Below, one piece after another: positions 52,230 through 61,669 of a DNA stretch of 64,000 nt. The stretch is taken from the NCBI GenBank assembly GCA_905221605.1, contig CAJNDS010000835.1:434001-498000 (forward strand), read 5' to 3'. The stretch is from Symbiodinium natans. Lineage: Eukaryota > Sar > Dinophyceae > Suessiales > Symbiodiniaceae. Under the pieces are notes generated by a model, which was not told the origin of the DNA, did not search any database, and was given only the letters and a program-made list of their open reading frames with translations. The position numbers were made by a program, and so were the translations under genes. How positions within the stretch are numbered: the first letter of the stretch is position 1; each line of letters opens with the position of its first letter.

Positions 52230-52325
52230 GAGACGCAGGACGAGTTCTTGCAGCTGCTTCCGCCTGCGCCAGCGCAGCCGGCCCACGCGGCCCTCCACGT
52301 CAGGCACCCGGGCGGTGCAGACAGG
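52230..52325 (+). CDS. Orphan exon, 32 codons
   Basis: Starts after GTGTCAG, reads E-T-Q-D-E-F-L-Q-L-L-P-P-A-P-A-Q, then H-V-R-H-P-G-G-A, and ends at a GC donor (GCTTTAGGG) supplied by a telomere-like unit. Phase 0 at both ends. It may belong to the 3' part of the SET gene; not proven. Confidence 0.5.
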
Positions 52326-53156
52326 GCTTTAGGGTTTTTGGGGCTTTTAGGGTTTTTGGGGGCTTTTAAGGTTTCTAGGGTTTTTGGGGCTTAGGGATCC
52401 TGATCCTTCATCCGGCCCCTCCCCGCAAGATTCTTCTTCTACACGATGTTTTGCACAGAGACTACCCTTTTTCGTACCGTTCTTGGAAATAGAGAGCAAA
52501 ATTACTCAGAGGCGGTCTCTATTGTCATCAGGGGAAGAACGGTGAAAGGCACAGCACCGCAGCACCCCAGGAGTTTATTGCTTTAGTGACTCAGCTGAAG
52601 CCTTTGGGTCCCGAGGGACCGACATCCCCCGCTAGGCCCTTGAGCTCTGAACCCTAAGACCCTTGGTTTAGGGTTTAGGGTTTAGGGTTTAGGGTTTAGG
52701 GTTTAGGGAGCTCTAGCGCACGGGCCTATGTAATGAGAAAGGGTGCTTGGGTAACTGGGGGTATGAGGGGGTTGTGTTGGCAAGTGTTTTTGGGCTCCTG
52801 TATGACTTGCCGGAAGGCTGCTTGCCGAAGCACTGTCTGATCAGCTGGAAAGAGTGCTGGCCTTTTTTCGGCCCCCGTGGCTGCAACGAAGTGGGTTTTA
52901 GTTTTAAGGCTTTCGGGGTTTAGATTTCAGGGTTTCGGAGGTTCGGATTAGGAGGCTTTGAGATTGACATTTTGAGATGGCACGGGCGTGGGCAACAGGG
53001 TTATGAGTTATTGTTGCCTCGAAGATCGAAGACAGGGAGGGGGGGAGGAGGGAGAGGGGGAACCAACAAGACTGGACCAGAGAGGTCATGGGCCAGCGCA
53101 GCCAAAGCTCGTCAGAGCCCCGCAGGAAGCGCAGAAGACGAGAGGAAATTACGAGC

Positions 53157-53198
<42 letters not shown>

Positions 53199-54256
53199 AC
53201 CTGTGATGTCCGGGGAGTTGCCGCAGTCCCAAACCCAGACTCAGTAGCTTCAGAGCAGGACAGAAGGTCAAGGCAGTGCTGGCGCGTGGTGAGGGGCTTC
53301 GTTGGGGGATCAGGCAGGGTTGCTGTCAGCTTGTTTGCCCATACTCTCAACATATCTTATGTGACTCACCAGACCCTCAGTTTTGTGCCGCAATGGTACT
53401 GCGCGCATGGTTTCGGGAACGGCGCGTCGGGGTTACTGGGTTACCGAGGGCTCTCGAGTCTGGAGTTGTGATATCCGGTTGTTTGGGCATAGCTTTCCTT
53501 GGGCAGCTTGGCGCCCCACCTTGCATGGACCTCGCGCAAACTCGCGGCACTTGACTTTCTCGACGTCAACAGCCATCACGAGAGAGAGATGGGGAGAGCG
53601 CGAGCGAGCGAGATACAAAGCCCTCAAGTTAAGCCTCCCGCAAGCACATGGCGGGTTGTTCCCCATACCCAAGCCAAAACACAAAGAGGCCCTTGTCGTT
53701 AGCTGTTGCTACGTGCTCCTCTCTGAGTCTCTCTAGCAGACTACGCATTCCCAAATCTTACAGGTGGGTTCTCGTAGCTAAGTGAGTGTGTGGGTTCTAG
53801 GACCCAGCGTGGGCCCTTATTCTCTTGTTGTTGGGTGAACACAATCCAACAAATGAGCACCCGTTTGTTGGTTTTTGTATTATTACATATTCGCTGCATT
53901 GAATTCTTTGGTTGCTCTTGGACCTAGTTGTGCATTCATGGCAGGCGTTTTGTCCGCGAAAGTTCCAGCTCATCCAAGGCTTGATGAAGTGAGTCGTGGC
54001 ATCTTGGCTGTCTGAAGGAAACGGTTTTCCTAAGCACCCTAGGCCAAGAAACCCGGTAGCAAAAGAAGAAGACAGTTGGCCTTTACTGTGCCAATCTGGA
54101 ACCGGAAATACTGGGTTTACAAGGCTGCTAGAGGCTATGAGCCTAGAGGAATGGCAAGGAAGGGTTGAATATGCTTCCAAGCCCCTAAGCCCGAAACCCT
54201 AAACCCTCTTGACGCCCCTATCGGATACTGCTCCGGGTTTTGGAGATGCAAATAGC
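52326..54256. other. No identified gene
   Basis: (TTTAGGG)n at 52667-52708 and (GA)n at 53158-53198. An open island at 52805-52895 (L-P-K-H-C-L-I-S-W-K-E-C-W) may be an exon. Frames over the GA run are artefacts. Confidence 0.4.
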
Positions 54257-54356
54257 TTGGGATGTTCCCCCTTATACTAGCAGTCACGAATAGGGATTTT
54301 CGTACCCCCGATTATAATCCCTATGGAGGACTGTTCGAAAAAGGGGAACATCCCAA
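54257..54356. mobile_element. 100-bp MITE, copy 2
   Basis: The same ends as the element at 13542 (TTGGGATGTTCCCCCTTAT ... AGGGGAACATCCCAA) and the same length. Flanks CAAATAGC / CAAAATAA are only partly alike, so the target duplication has decayed or is misplaced. Confidence 0.75.
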
Positions 54357-54469
54357 CAAAATAAGGTTGCCCCTCTTGTTCGTTTGCTTACGAGCCAGAG
54401 CACAGATGACGGGCCCAGTCGGCAACCCAAATCGGTTGTTGCCCCGTATCAGCCCCTAGATGCTGATGG

Positions 54470-54960
54470 TTTAGGGTTTAGGCTTTAGGGTTTAGGGTTT
54501 AGGGCAGTCGCGTCCGCACAGCAGGTCTGGGTGCTGGCGGACTGGATGCCGACAAGAGCCTTAGGCTGCACCAGTCGGTTGTCTTGGCTTGGCTTGGGGT
54601 TTAGGGCGAGGGAGCCTCGGCGGCTTTCTATGATCTTAGAACGGCTACTATGCAGAACCATCTCGTGTTCAGTAAGAATTACCGACCACCCAAGATCTTA
54701 GACCTTGCCCTCTTGTGTTGCATGACATGTCGCGCCCCTCAACAACCCGCCCGGAAGCCGAATCCAACCGAAAGCCATCCGGGTCCAGAAAGGGCAAGGA
54801 AGGCCCAGAGCAACCTTAGGTCGGGGTAGCCTCTGCCCCCTGAGCCTACACCCTAAGCCCTCCCTTTAGGACCTCCGAACCTCCGAGCCACTACGCCGAG
54901 GGTGGCAGCAAGCGATACGGACCCTGGCGCCAGGCGCCGGGCGCTGGCGAAGCTGAGGTG
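54470..54960 (+). CDS. Exon candidates between telomere-like tracts
   Basis: TTTAGGG units (54470-54505) precede an open island at 54508-54575. A second island, 54869-54957, follows CCCTTTAG and ends at a GT donor; two frames are open (T-S-E-P-P-S-H-Y-A-E-G-G-S-K or V-A-A-S-D-T-D-P-G-A-R-R-R-A-L). Family unknown. Confidence 0.35.
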
Positions 54961-54976
54961 GGCTAAGGGGTGTGGG

Positions 54977-55025
54977 GGTTTAGGGTTTAGGGTTTAGGGT
55001 TTAGGGTTTAGGGTTTGGGGTGTGG
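54977..55025 (+). repeat. (TTTAGGG)n tract
   Basis: Six units about 20 bp after the donor at 54958. Confidence 0.95.
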
Positions 55026-55469
55026 AGGGTTTTTGGGGTAAATACGGGCTTAAGGTGTGTAGGAGTATTGTTGGGGTTTAGGCAGAGGCCCCGTGGATGC
55101 AAAGAGGGCTCAGGGTTTAGGTCACTAGGGCCACTAGGGTCAAAAGAGGCCCTTCACGGGAAACTTCCGGGTTTTGCGGAAGGGTGACTTGCAATCAACT
55201 AGTTACCGGCTTCGAGGTTTCCTGCTCTCTTGGCCTTGATGCGATCCACCCCGGAACGCCGCTGCCTCAAGTAGCATACTCAGGTGCGGAGCCTCGACTC
55301 TCTGCGCTTCATCGATCCGCCCAAGCCCCAAAACCCGAAAACCCGACACCTACAAGCGAGTTCCCCGAACAGGGCGCTCCTGGAACAGCTCCAGGGTCAG
55401 TATGCTGCTTGGTGGAAAGACTGCAGAGTCGCCCAGGCTGTGCATGTCCTTTGTGGGTAGAGGGAAGGA

Positions 55470-56470
55470 AGAGAGGGCTGCGGAAGAAGAAGAAGACGAA
55501 GAAGAAGAATAATAAGAAGAAGAGATAGAAGAGAAGGTGGTTCCCGGTGCGGAGTCTGTGAAGAACGCCCCTGAGATGAAGCATATGCTATGCAAATGAT
55601 GTCTTTCAGCTGCATGCTTGCCCCATGCCGCGCTGCTTTTGCATTAAGCTTATGGCGCGGCCCCGCTTTAAATAGGGGCACTTGGGGACGCCGGATTGTC
55701 AAGCACCAAGCTTGTTGCCCATTCCCCCCCCCCCCACCCCCACATGGAAGCGTACAGAAGTATGACGGGAGACTGAGGGGCGTCTTGCGTTTTTGCAACC
55801 TTGAGCAAAAGATCCAAAAATTACTTGCCGGGATATTGCATCTCCCCCCGCTTCCCGGAAAACAAGTCCTTGGGCTCAACCCTTCAAGACGGGGGGGGGG
55901 GAGGAGGGGCAAGGCGGGCTTCTTTACTCTTAGGGAGATTACTGCAACGGTGCGCCTTTGTGCAGAGCCCCTCCCCTCTAAACTCCAACAGTTTCAGCGG
56001 CAGAGGGATCAGCCGGCTTGCGCGATCGGGTTCTCCCGTCGAGCGGGGGCGAAGAGGAGAGTTGGAGTTTTTGCGAGCTTGGGAGCGGTTCTGCAGGGGA
56101 GAGGGCGAGTGAGAGGAGAGCGTGCCCAAAGCATGTCACACAACAGTGCACCTGCAAGAGACACAGTCCATGTTTTCCTTGATCCGTTTCTGGGTATATC
56201 TACAGATCATCACAATAGAAGCAGCAGGAGTAGAATAGTAGGGAACAGGAATTGTTGTGGAGTCGTGGTGGCAGTCGTCATTGTAGCAAGCAGTGGTAGT
56301 CACAGTTGTAGACGTCATCGTCGTACTCGAACAACGAGTAACCGGAGTAGTAGCAGTGGTAGTGGCAGAAGTGGACGCCGTCGTCGTAGCACTGGGAGCA
56401 GCAGCAGTAGTCGAGGAGCAGGCGCAGAAGTAGGAGTCGGAGTAGTAGGAGCAGTAGCAGTAAGAGTGTC
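55470..56470. repeat. GAA and AGT/AGC trinucleotide-rich DNA
   Basis: (GAA)n at 55484-55535 and AGTAGC-type trinucleotides at 56214-56462, with C and G runs at 55725 and 55892. The long plus-strand frame across 55590-56681 is mostly Ser/Gly/Arg low complexity and is not accepted as a gene. Confidence 0.7.
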
Positions 56471-56938
56471 CCTAGAGTGTCCGCGGAGTGCCCAACCCCA
56501 GAGTACCCGGAAATTTCCCGCAGGCGGTGGGGATGTTCGAAGTACAACAAGTTTGGAGTGCTTCCACCGCACCAGGCTCGACCGGAATCTGCGGACGCCG
56601 AGGAGCTCGCGGCTGGATGTGCCTTGCCGCGGCGCGCGCGAGCACTGCAAGTTCTGCTGGGTGAGAAGAGGCATCGATTAGGCATAGGGCATAGGGCGCA
56701 GGGTTTCAGATCCAAGCCCCGACGCAAACGGTCTTAGAGGGTTTATGCATTGGGGATTGCGAACTTTGGGAGGAAGAAATGTGATTGCAGTGCATCTCGC
56801 CCAATGTTGAGAAGCAGGCCTGTGCTCATCTCTTGGTAGATCCTGAGCCTCTTGAGCTGCCATATTGAGTGCGTGCTTTGCCAGGCTGTTGCGGCTGGCA
56901 GTGCAGCTGATTGACGAGAAGACTCTGGCAATTGAGTC

Positions 56939-57619
56939 TTAGAGCCTACGGCCAAAAGTCGAAGCTGCACGCTCCGGTAGTTGCAAGCAGATCATCTGAT
57001 GCTTCAATTCAACATGGTAGCAGGCATGCCGAAGGCCGCTACACACTGTCTCTGACGATGGGGTTGGATGTGAAAGGGAGCTGTTGGTAGATGGAATTCT
57101 ATCAGTCAGTCCAAGTATCCCCAAAAAGGGATTTCGGACTAAGGGAACCCCGAATCCCATCCCAGGAGCGCCCCAAAAAGCCCCGATGGAAGGCATGTCC
57201 CCGAGCGCCTCCAGTTCCGCACGTCGCAGTGCGCTGGGTGCAGGCACAGGGCTGCTGTAGGGCTTGTAGGGTGCCCCATGACCCATCAAGGGCTCCTGGC
57301 CTGCAGGCAGGAAGTGTCTTCGGGGCTTGTTGGCATAAAGAACCCAAGGGAGTTGACATGGAACAAGGAGGAGGGGGTGTGGCCTCAATAAGACTGCACA
57401 ATTCCCATGCGCACAACCCAAGCACAGCCTAGGGTGTAGGGTGTAGGAACAATAAGCGCCAGAAATACCAACACCCTCAGTTGCAGGCGTCCTGGGTGCT
57501 CGGGGTCTCCTCACTGGGGCCCTTGCCGCTGCCCCCTGCCTTGGAAGGGTGGACCCCAAGTACGGACATTCTAGGTGCAAAAAGGCTCGATATTGTTCAT
57601 TATATATAGCTATCATCAT
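56939..57619 (-). CDS. Hypothetical open frame, 226 codons
   Basis: An open minus-strand frame, Pro/Gly/Leu-rich, including A-L-R-R-A-E-L-E-A-L-G-D-M-P-S-I-G-A-F. No domain recognised. It might contain exons of the same minus-strand gene as 57853-58077. Confidence 0.3.
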   Translation of the reverse strand: MMIAIYNEQYRAFLHLECPYLGSTLPRQGAAARAPVRRPRAPRTPATEGVGISGAYCSYTLHPRLCLGCAHGNCAVLLRPHPLLLVPCQLPWVLYANKPRRHFLPAGQEPLMGHGAPYKPYSSPVPAPSALRRAELEALGDMPSIGAFWGAPGMGFGVPLVRNPFLGILGLTDRIPSTNSSLSHPTPSSETVCSGLRHACYHVELKHQMICLQLPERAASTFGRRL

Positions 57620-57852
57620 GATTGGGTCTAGTTAATTTGGGGGGGGGGGGGAGGGGGGTGATCAGTGACAGGGAGCCCGAAGCGGCACTTAGAACTCAGG
57701 CATGGGGCCGTTCAGATGATTAGAAAGCGGAAGAGCTCCAACTTGCCAGAAACTTACTCAACCTTGGGCAAAGCATTCTCTCTCAACCCCACTGGTTTGG
57801 GAGCCTCAGGGAACGGAAGGAAAGCGTCATCTCAGCAGCCGAGAGTCGCCCC

Positions 57853-58077
57853 CTAAAGGCCCTGAAAACTGCCGCCATGAGTCGCTTCAATAGCATGGCT
57901 TGAACTAACTCCAATTGCAAGATAAAGCCCCTTAAGAGCATCATGTAAGCCAAAGACCACGAATCCGTGCTTCCTTTGTCTCTTGCTGCTGGTGTCCACC
58001 TCAACAGACTCATCAGGGAGTTGCCGGGCATATTCCACTGCTCTGCTCAAGTAAACAAGAACCCACTGGTTTCGCAA
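57853..58077 (-). CDS. Hypothetical coding frame on the minus strand
   Basis: 74 codons with good coding character: W-V-L-V-Y-L-S-R-A-V-E-Y-A-R-Q-L-P-D-E, then H-G-F-V-V-F-G-L-H-D-A-L-K-G. Probably an exon. Family not recognised. Confidence 0.4.
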   Translation of the reverse strand: MRNQWVLVYLSRAVEYARQLPDESVEVDTSSKRQRKHGFVVFGLHDALKGLYLAIGVSSSHAIEATHGGSFQGL

Positions 58078-58294
58078 ACCGGTATGAAAACCTCAAGGAA
58101 CACGCTATGCATGAGATTGGCAATCGAGCCTTGGCTTCGAGATCACAAGACTAAAGAGCCGTAAGACCCTCATATCTGCAAGGCTTTGGATCCCAACCAA
58201 GGAACAACTCAGTGAAAACCCTGCCACTTAAGCCTAAACCCTATGAACCCTAAACCCTATAAACCCTAAACCCACTGCGATGGGGACCCTGAAG

Positions 58295-58547
58295 CCCTCA
58301 ACCCCCCTGCTGGAATCCGAGGCTTCGGTGGCCAGTCGGCGCCTGCCCGAGCTTGAGGGGTAAGGGTCAGAGTTTGCGGGTTTTGGGGCTTACAGGGCTT
58401 ATAGCGTTTGGCAAAAGGGTTGAGGGTGTAGAGTTTAGAGTTTAAGGCATATTGGGCTTTAGGGTTTAGGGTTTAGGGTTTGCGGCTGGACTGTTGGAGG
58501 TGGCAAGGGCCATCGCCCAAGAAAAGAACGTGGCGGCGACAGCTTGA
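58295..58547 (+). CDS. Two exon candidates, unknown gene
   Basis: 58295-58359 reads L-L-E-S-E-A-S-V-A-S-R-R-L-P-E-L-E (acceptor GAAG, donor GTAAGG). About 58477-58545 reads A-A-G-L-L-E-V-A-R-A-I-A-Q-E-K-N-V-A; its acceptor AG would be the AG of TTTAGGG. TTTAGGG units lie at 58456-58480 and CCCTAAA units at 58240-58272. Confidence 0.45.
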
Positions 58548-58867
58548 GTTTAGGGTTCAAGGTTGAGGCATAAGGCTCACATAAAAGCAGCTTTTTCATA
58601 GTGTGGTTGGTACCCAAGAAGTTTATGTTCGTGGCGGCCGTGGGATGTTCATGAGGGCACATTCCTGGAAATTTAGTATCAGATGATAGATATGGTTGCA
58701 GCACTAAAGTCAGGGGTTGTTAGGCGCACATTTGAGCTACCTTGACAGCCGTTCCACCAGCTTCCCACATCATGTTCACATCACGCAGTGGCAACAGCAA
58801 CACTTGCCATTCACAACTGCCGCCATCTTCTTGTGGTGACAAATTACCCTCAAACGTTTAATCACAA

Positions 58868-59329
58868 AAATAATAATACTACTAATTGACTAATAGTAAT
58901 AGCAATAGCAATGGTAATCGTAATAGTAATAGTACTAGTATTAGTAATAGTAGTAGCAATAGTAGCAGCAGTAGAAATAGCTTCCATGAGCCGCAAGGCG
59001 CCGCAGACGCCTCTCCATTTGCGGATGGCAGGGTCTGCGGAGGCCGGGGGCACGGGGGGGGCACTTCCAGGCTCCCCGAAGCTTCGCACGCAGCATGACA
59101 ACCTTAGGGTTTAGGGTTTAGGGTTTAGGGTTTTGTGGCCGCCTGGTGCAGCTGTCGGGAGTCCATCCCCAAGCTTCCCCTGAAGGCAGATGGCCGCTTC
59201 TGCGACCGACAAGTGGGGAGCTGAGTGCCGCGCGAGGTCGTTCGATCAAGAACAAGAAAAATAAGAATATGATGATGATGATGATGATGGTGATGATGAT
59301 GGTGATGGTGATGGTGGTGATGATGATGG

Positions 59330-59364
<35 letters not shown>

Positions 59365-59380
59365 GTTGTCGTTGTTGTTG
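58868..59380. repeat. AAT/AGT and ATG trinucleotide repeats
   Basis: AATAGT-type repeats at 58880-58980 and (ATG)n at 59265-59362, separated by an open island (58985-59095) and TTTAGGG units (59103-59133). The His- and Met-run frames are artefacts. Confidence 0.85.
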
Positions 59381-59585
59381 CGGTGGCTCATTGCTGTCAA
59401 CATTATGATTCAGTAAGCACTATGTCCACATCATGTTTTCGTTATCCATATCATTGTTGTCATGATGATTCGCTATGCAATTGAGGGTTTTGGGCTCCTG
59501 TATCAGGTGTTCGGGTTCCTCGACTGCAACCAACCGAAAGCAGCATTTATGACCCCCATACACCTCAAGAAGCAGAAGAGCCAGA

Positions 59586-61669
59586 TACGATTTCGACTTA
59601 TTCACCATCGGGGGCGGCAGCGGGGGTGTGCGCGGGTCGCGCTGGGCCGCAATGCAGTATGGCGCCAAGGTGCAGTTTGTCAGGAAGGTTTCGGGTTCTG
59701 GGCTGAGGCGTGGATGGAGTCGGGGCTTGGCTTCAGGTTGAGCCTGCAGTATGTCACGTACGTGTATGTGCTTGTAGGTCTACATTCGCGTGTGTGCAGG
59801 TGGACGTGTACGTGGATGTGTACGTGCATGTGTGTGTGTGTGCGTATGTAATGTAATGGAATGGAATGGAATGTAATGAATATATGTATGTATGTACGAA
59901 TGCGTGCATGCATGTCTGCAGTATAGCAATGAGTGTATGTTTCTGTGTATTTCTGCCTAAGGAGGGTGGAGGCGTCCTAGACCAATTTCAATCTCAATCG
60001 TCCTTGAAGGCTTCTAGACCTTGAAAAACTGCAAGTAATCCAAAAGTTCAATACCTTTCATTTCAGTCTCAGGATTCTCATTACAAGGTGGCTCAAAGAC
60101 TTTCAATGCTTTCGGAGGTCATCATATAGGTTTACAACAACCTTGAACTCTCCGTCTAGACTCTTTCTTTATATCTGCCTCCAGATGAGGAGGACCATAT
60201 TTTGCGACTGACTTTGCCCAAAACTAATTCTCACAATCTTCAGTAGTCTTGTCTGAAAGCAGCTCGGCCCCGAGCAGACCATGTTCAGAGCCAGGTGGCG
60301 TTGGCAGAGCTTCCATTTGCCATCGTGAGCACAAAGCTCACTGCAGGGGGTTTGGGAGGCCGGCAGCTCACCAAGCCACATGGGGGCCTCCAAAATTTAG
60401 GGTACCTTATTGGGGTCCTTACTACAAAAGGAATCCTACTATTTGGGGTCTGCTTTCGGGGGCCTCCTAGTATTTGCGTAAACCCCCACATGGCAGCGTC
60501 GCCTTTGCAGGTTTTTCAGAATCACGCTTCCTTATTGGGCGCGTTGGGACCACGCGACTCATAGCATAGGGATCATAAGCCCTTGTGGCCTACAGGCTGT
60601 ATACTACATCAGTTTGAGGTTTCTGGACCGTAGACCCCTCTGGGCTTCATTGGGTCCCCCAAGAGGGGCCAAGGTTGGGCTTGTTAGAGCCGGATTGCAG
60701 CTGGCTGTTGAGATTTGTGGAGACAGGGCGTTGTGACATCAACCTCTCCTCCCCCTCCCCCAGTAAACCCTAAACCCTAAACCCTAAGCCCTAAGCCCTA
60801 AGCCCTAAGCCCTCAACATCCAAACCCCCAAGCTGGCGAGGCAGCTGAACAAAAGACTCCAGCCAGCCTGTAATCTGAAACTGAATTGACTCACGTCTTT
60901 TGAGGAGCCCTGAAAGAATTTCCAGAAGACCCGCAAAAAGAGCCTAAACCCTAAACCCTAAACCCTAATAAGACCCACAAAAAGGAGGCCCCGAAGCCCT
61001 GACCTCGTGAGATGCCTCCAAGGCACCTGCGTCATTCGCGGCTGCGTTCCCAAGAAGTGCCTCGGCCGTGCAGGGGATGGAGGGGTTTGGGGTTTAGGGT
61101 TTAGGGTTTAGGGCTCCCAGCTGATGAGGACAAAAAGGGTTTCGGGATCCCAATTCTTTTGCGGGTCAGGGATCACATTCCCTCCCAGGCTTGTAGTAGC
61201 ATCTGGTGGCCTATTTCCATCTTGCAGCGGCTGGGTCAGGCAGAAGTAAGTGTACACGTGTGTGCCTGCTCTCTTCCCGCATCGGGACCTGGAAGATGTT
61301 AGGGGGGGGGTAGAAGAGCTCAGGAGATTTGGTCCCCCGAGAAACCATCCATTCTCAGCTGAACATTGCCGCCCCCACCCGATCCTTAATGATGCCTTAA
61401 TGTTCAGGACACCCCCCCCCCCCCCCACCCCATTTTGTGACGGTTTGTGCTCAGAGTTGGGAAATCCTTGGAGCCCGGTTTGATAGGCATGGCTTCGTTG
61501 ACGTGCGACTGAGGCTCCTGATCTATGGCAGCCATTTGCTCGAGGACATTCCGTGGTGTCTACCCAGTCGGCTCAAATGCTTCTAAGCGGGAAGGGTTGC
61601 TTGAAAGAGAGTCTATTACTCAAAATACCTGCAACTTGTCTAGTTAGACTGGATGCCAGAGGATGGAAT
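59586..61669 (+). CDS. Glutathione reductase, N-terminal exons
   Basis: An FAD- and NADPH-dependent flavoprotein that reduces glutathione disulfide. Exon about 59575-59672 reads [16 protein letters not shown] and Y-G-A-K-V, the FAD-binding Rossmann loop. A possible small exon 59708-59729 (W-M-E-S-G-L, GC donor) joins in phase to 61023-61056, which reads [12 protein letters not shown] with the redox-active cysteine pair. C-V-I-R-G-C is the form in plant, bacterial and plastid-type glutathione reductases. 61514-61552 ([11 protein letters not shown]) and 61648-about 61669 (L-D-A-R-G-W-N) follow, each in phase (GT donors at 61057 and 61553). The NADPH and dimer domains must lie further right; none was found before 64000. 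The start codon was not found. Confidence 0.82.
60765..60815 (-). repeat. (CCCTAAA)n / (CCCTAAG)n tract
   Basis: Three CCCTAAA units followed by CCCTAAG variants, in the long intron of the glutathione reductase gene. More CCCTAAA units lie at 60950-60970. Confidence 0.92.
61085..61113 (+). repeat. (TTTAGGG)n tract after the redox exon
   Basis: Three units about 30 bp past the GT donor at 61057. With 60950-60970 they bracket the exon as CCCTAAA-exon-TTTAGGG. CCCAGCTGATG and ACAAAAAGGGTTT follow. Confidence 0.9.

Noticed and set aside
55590-56681. 363-codon plus-strand frame
   Set aside because: Dominated by AGT/AGC trinucleotides and homopolymer runs; no domain. A competing minus frame is equally open.
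59125-59403. Poly-His frame
   Set aside because: Reverse reading of (ATG)n.
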